From NCBI GenBank assembly GCA_028564705.1, contig JAPXFQ010002669.1, positions 1,116,001 to 1,180,000 on the forward strand: a stretch of 64,000 bases of DNA, given 5' to 3'. Shown piece by piece: positions 63,000 through 64,000 of this stretch. Every line of letters starts with the position of its first letter. Position 1 is the first letter of the stretch. Under the pieces are notes generated by a model, which ran no database searches, had not been told where the DNA came from, and worked only from the letters and a program-made list of their open reading frames with translations. A program made the position numbers and the translations under genes. Source of the stretch: Apricaphanius iberus. Lineage: Eukaryota; Chordata; Actinopteri; Cyprinodontiformes; Aphaniidae.

Positions 63000-64000
63000 T
63001 GTTTCTCTGACACTGTCTCCACACCAAACGCGATAGGAGCGACTATAATCAATGGAGGAGCGCAATGAAGCGCGACTTGGTGTCCCGCGACATTTCAGAA
63101 GCAGATTTGCGTTGTGAAAAAGCTTTTCCGCCTGATTTGCGCGAACAATTCGCGCTACAGATGCGATGGAAAATTCGTGCTGCTTTTTATGTGGTGCATT
63201 TTGTGCATTCGCGCTCATGGAGTCCATTGCTTGAGTTGGAAAAATCTGAACTCCAGCGTCGAATCGTGCCGCAACAACCAATCAGGGGACAGAGTTTCAG
63301 TGATTCTGTGACTGTCATGGAGTCACAGCCTCAGCAGCTCATGGAGGAAATACTGCTGAACACCATGGCTAATCGCCCCGAGCTACATGACATAAACTGT
63401 TTTCAATAAAGAGACAGGAATAAAAAAATATATATAAAAAGGTTAAACTATTTAGACAGGAATGCCCTTAAGAGGTTTCTGGGTGACTCTTAAAAGAGCT
63501 GTTGTTGCTGTAAAAGCACATCTCGGCCTAGAAGTCAGCCTTGAAACAGCCTCCTCACCTGGTTTCCTGGTAGCAGCTCCCGCACCACGTCCCACGCTGC
63601 TCAAATATTATAAACTTTTACGAACCGCAGACAGATGGACAGCTGCTAAGAAATGTATCAAGTCGGCAGGCGAAGCTTGGACCTTCACGACACAAGCTGG
63701 GCGGGCAGGTCACGTTCTCCTGGCGGCGAGGAGCCGGTGTTTATGAGAGGCTCACTGCTGTTTATGGATCCCTCCACCGTAGCTAGACTGTATCTGTAGC
63801 TCACCGAACCCCCAGTGCAGCGGTCCCAGATCTACCGTAGACAAGGCCGAACACGTATTCCACTCTGTCCTCCGTCAGATCGGAGACCATAATCCATAAT
63901 CCACCGGCAGCTGCACTCTAGCCCCAGCTCCGCTGAAGCCCAGGCCAAACACGCAGTCCTCCATCAGCTCGGTCCATAATCCACCGGCAGCTGCACTCCA
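63000..64000 (+). mobile_element. MADF-type transposon fragment, copy B, running off the window
   Basis: From 63318 the frame reads MESQPQQLMEEILLNTMANR then PELHDINCF, matching copy A at 28501-28280. Collinear non-coding blocks follow: CAGGAATGCCCTTAAGAGGT, TCTTAAAAGAGCTGTTGT, ACCGCAGACAGATGGACAGC and GTCGGCAGGCGAAGCT. The upstream 63010-63290 is rich in CGCGA/TCGCG words, a composition unlike its surroundings. Near the edge, CATAATCCACCGGCAGCTGC occurs twice. Confidence 0.6.

Overview
The window looks like euchromatic DNA of a ray-finned (teleost) fish. Coding exons are sparse and split by GT-AG introns. Between them lie AT-rich non-coding DNA and decayed transposons of families typical of fish: Tc1/mariner, hAT, PIF/Harbinger, a Kolobok-like element, L2/CR1-like LINEs, tRNA-derived SINEs and a Ty3/gypsy relic. 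I see no bacterial, viral or organellar genes, no operons and no CRISPR array.

Two host genes can be supported, both on the minus strand. The first is a neuronal gap-junction gene of the connexin 35/36 (gjd) family. Its large second coding exon is at 17849-18698. Its 71-nt first coding exon is at 52309-52379, in a region where no long reading frame marks it. The two join in phase across a 33.6-kb intron into a 306-residue connexin with all six docking cysteines, four membrane segments, the Ser110 kinase site and a C-terminal SAYV PDZ ligand. The second is the 3' end of nop53 (GLTSCR2), a ribosome-biogenesis factor. Its last three coding exons lie between 60716 and 61367 and its upstream exons are probably beyond the right edge.

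Layout. 1-8 kb: decayed LINE pieces, minisatellites, an LTR-like end and a SINE. 8-17.8 kb: unannotatable AT-rich DNA with one non-autonomous Tc1-like element; the right part may include the connexin 3' UTR. 17.8-52.4 kb: the connexin gene, with its intron filled by nested mobile elements. These include a Tc1 relic split by two hAT insertions with readable 8-bp target duplications, and a second Tc1 element split by a 1,022-bp Kolobok-like element with TTAA duplications and a broken THAP-domain exon. 52.4-60.7 kb: connexin upstream flank, a gypsy relic with a duplicated integrase segment, and a Harbinger relic. 60.7-64 kb: nop53 3' exons and a further transposon copy whose sister lies inverted in the connexin intron.

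I found no convincing undescribed biological system. The most informative results are the recovered connexin first exon with its giant intron, and the nested transposon structures whose boundaries and insertion order can be read at base resolution.
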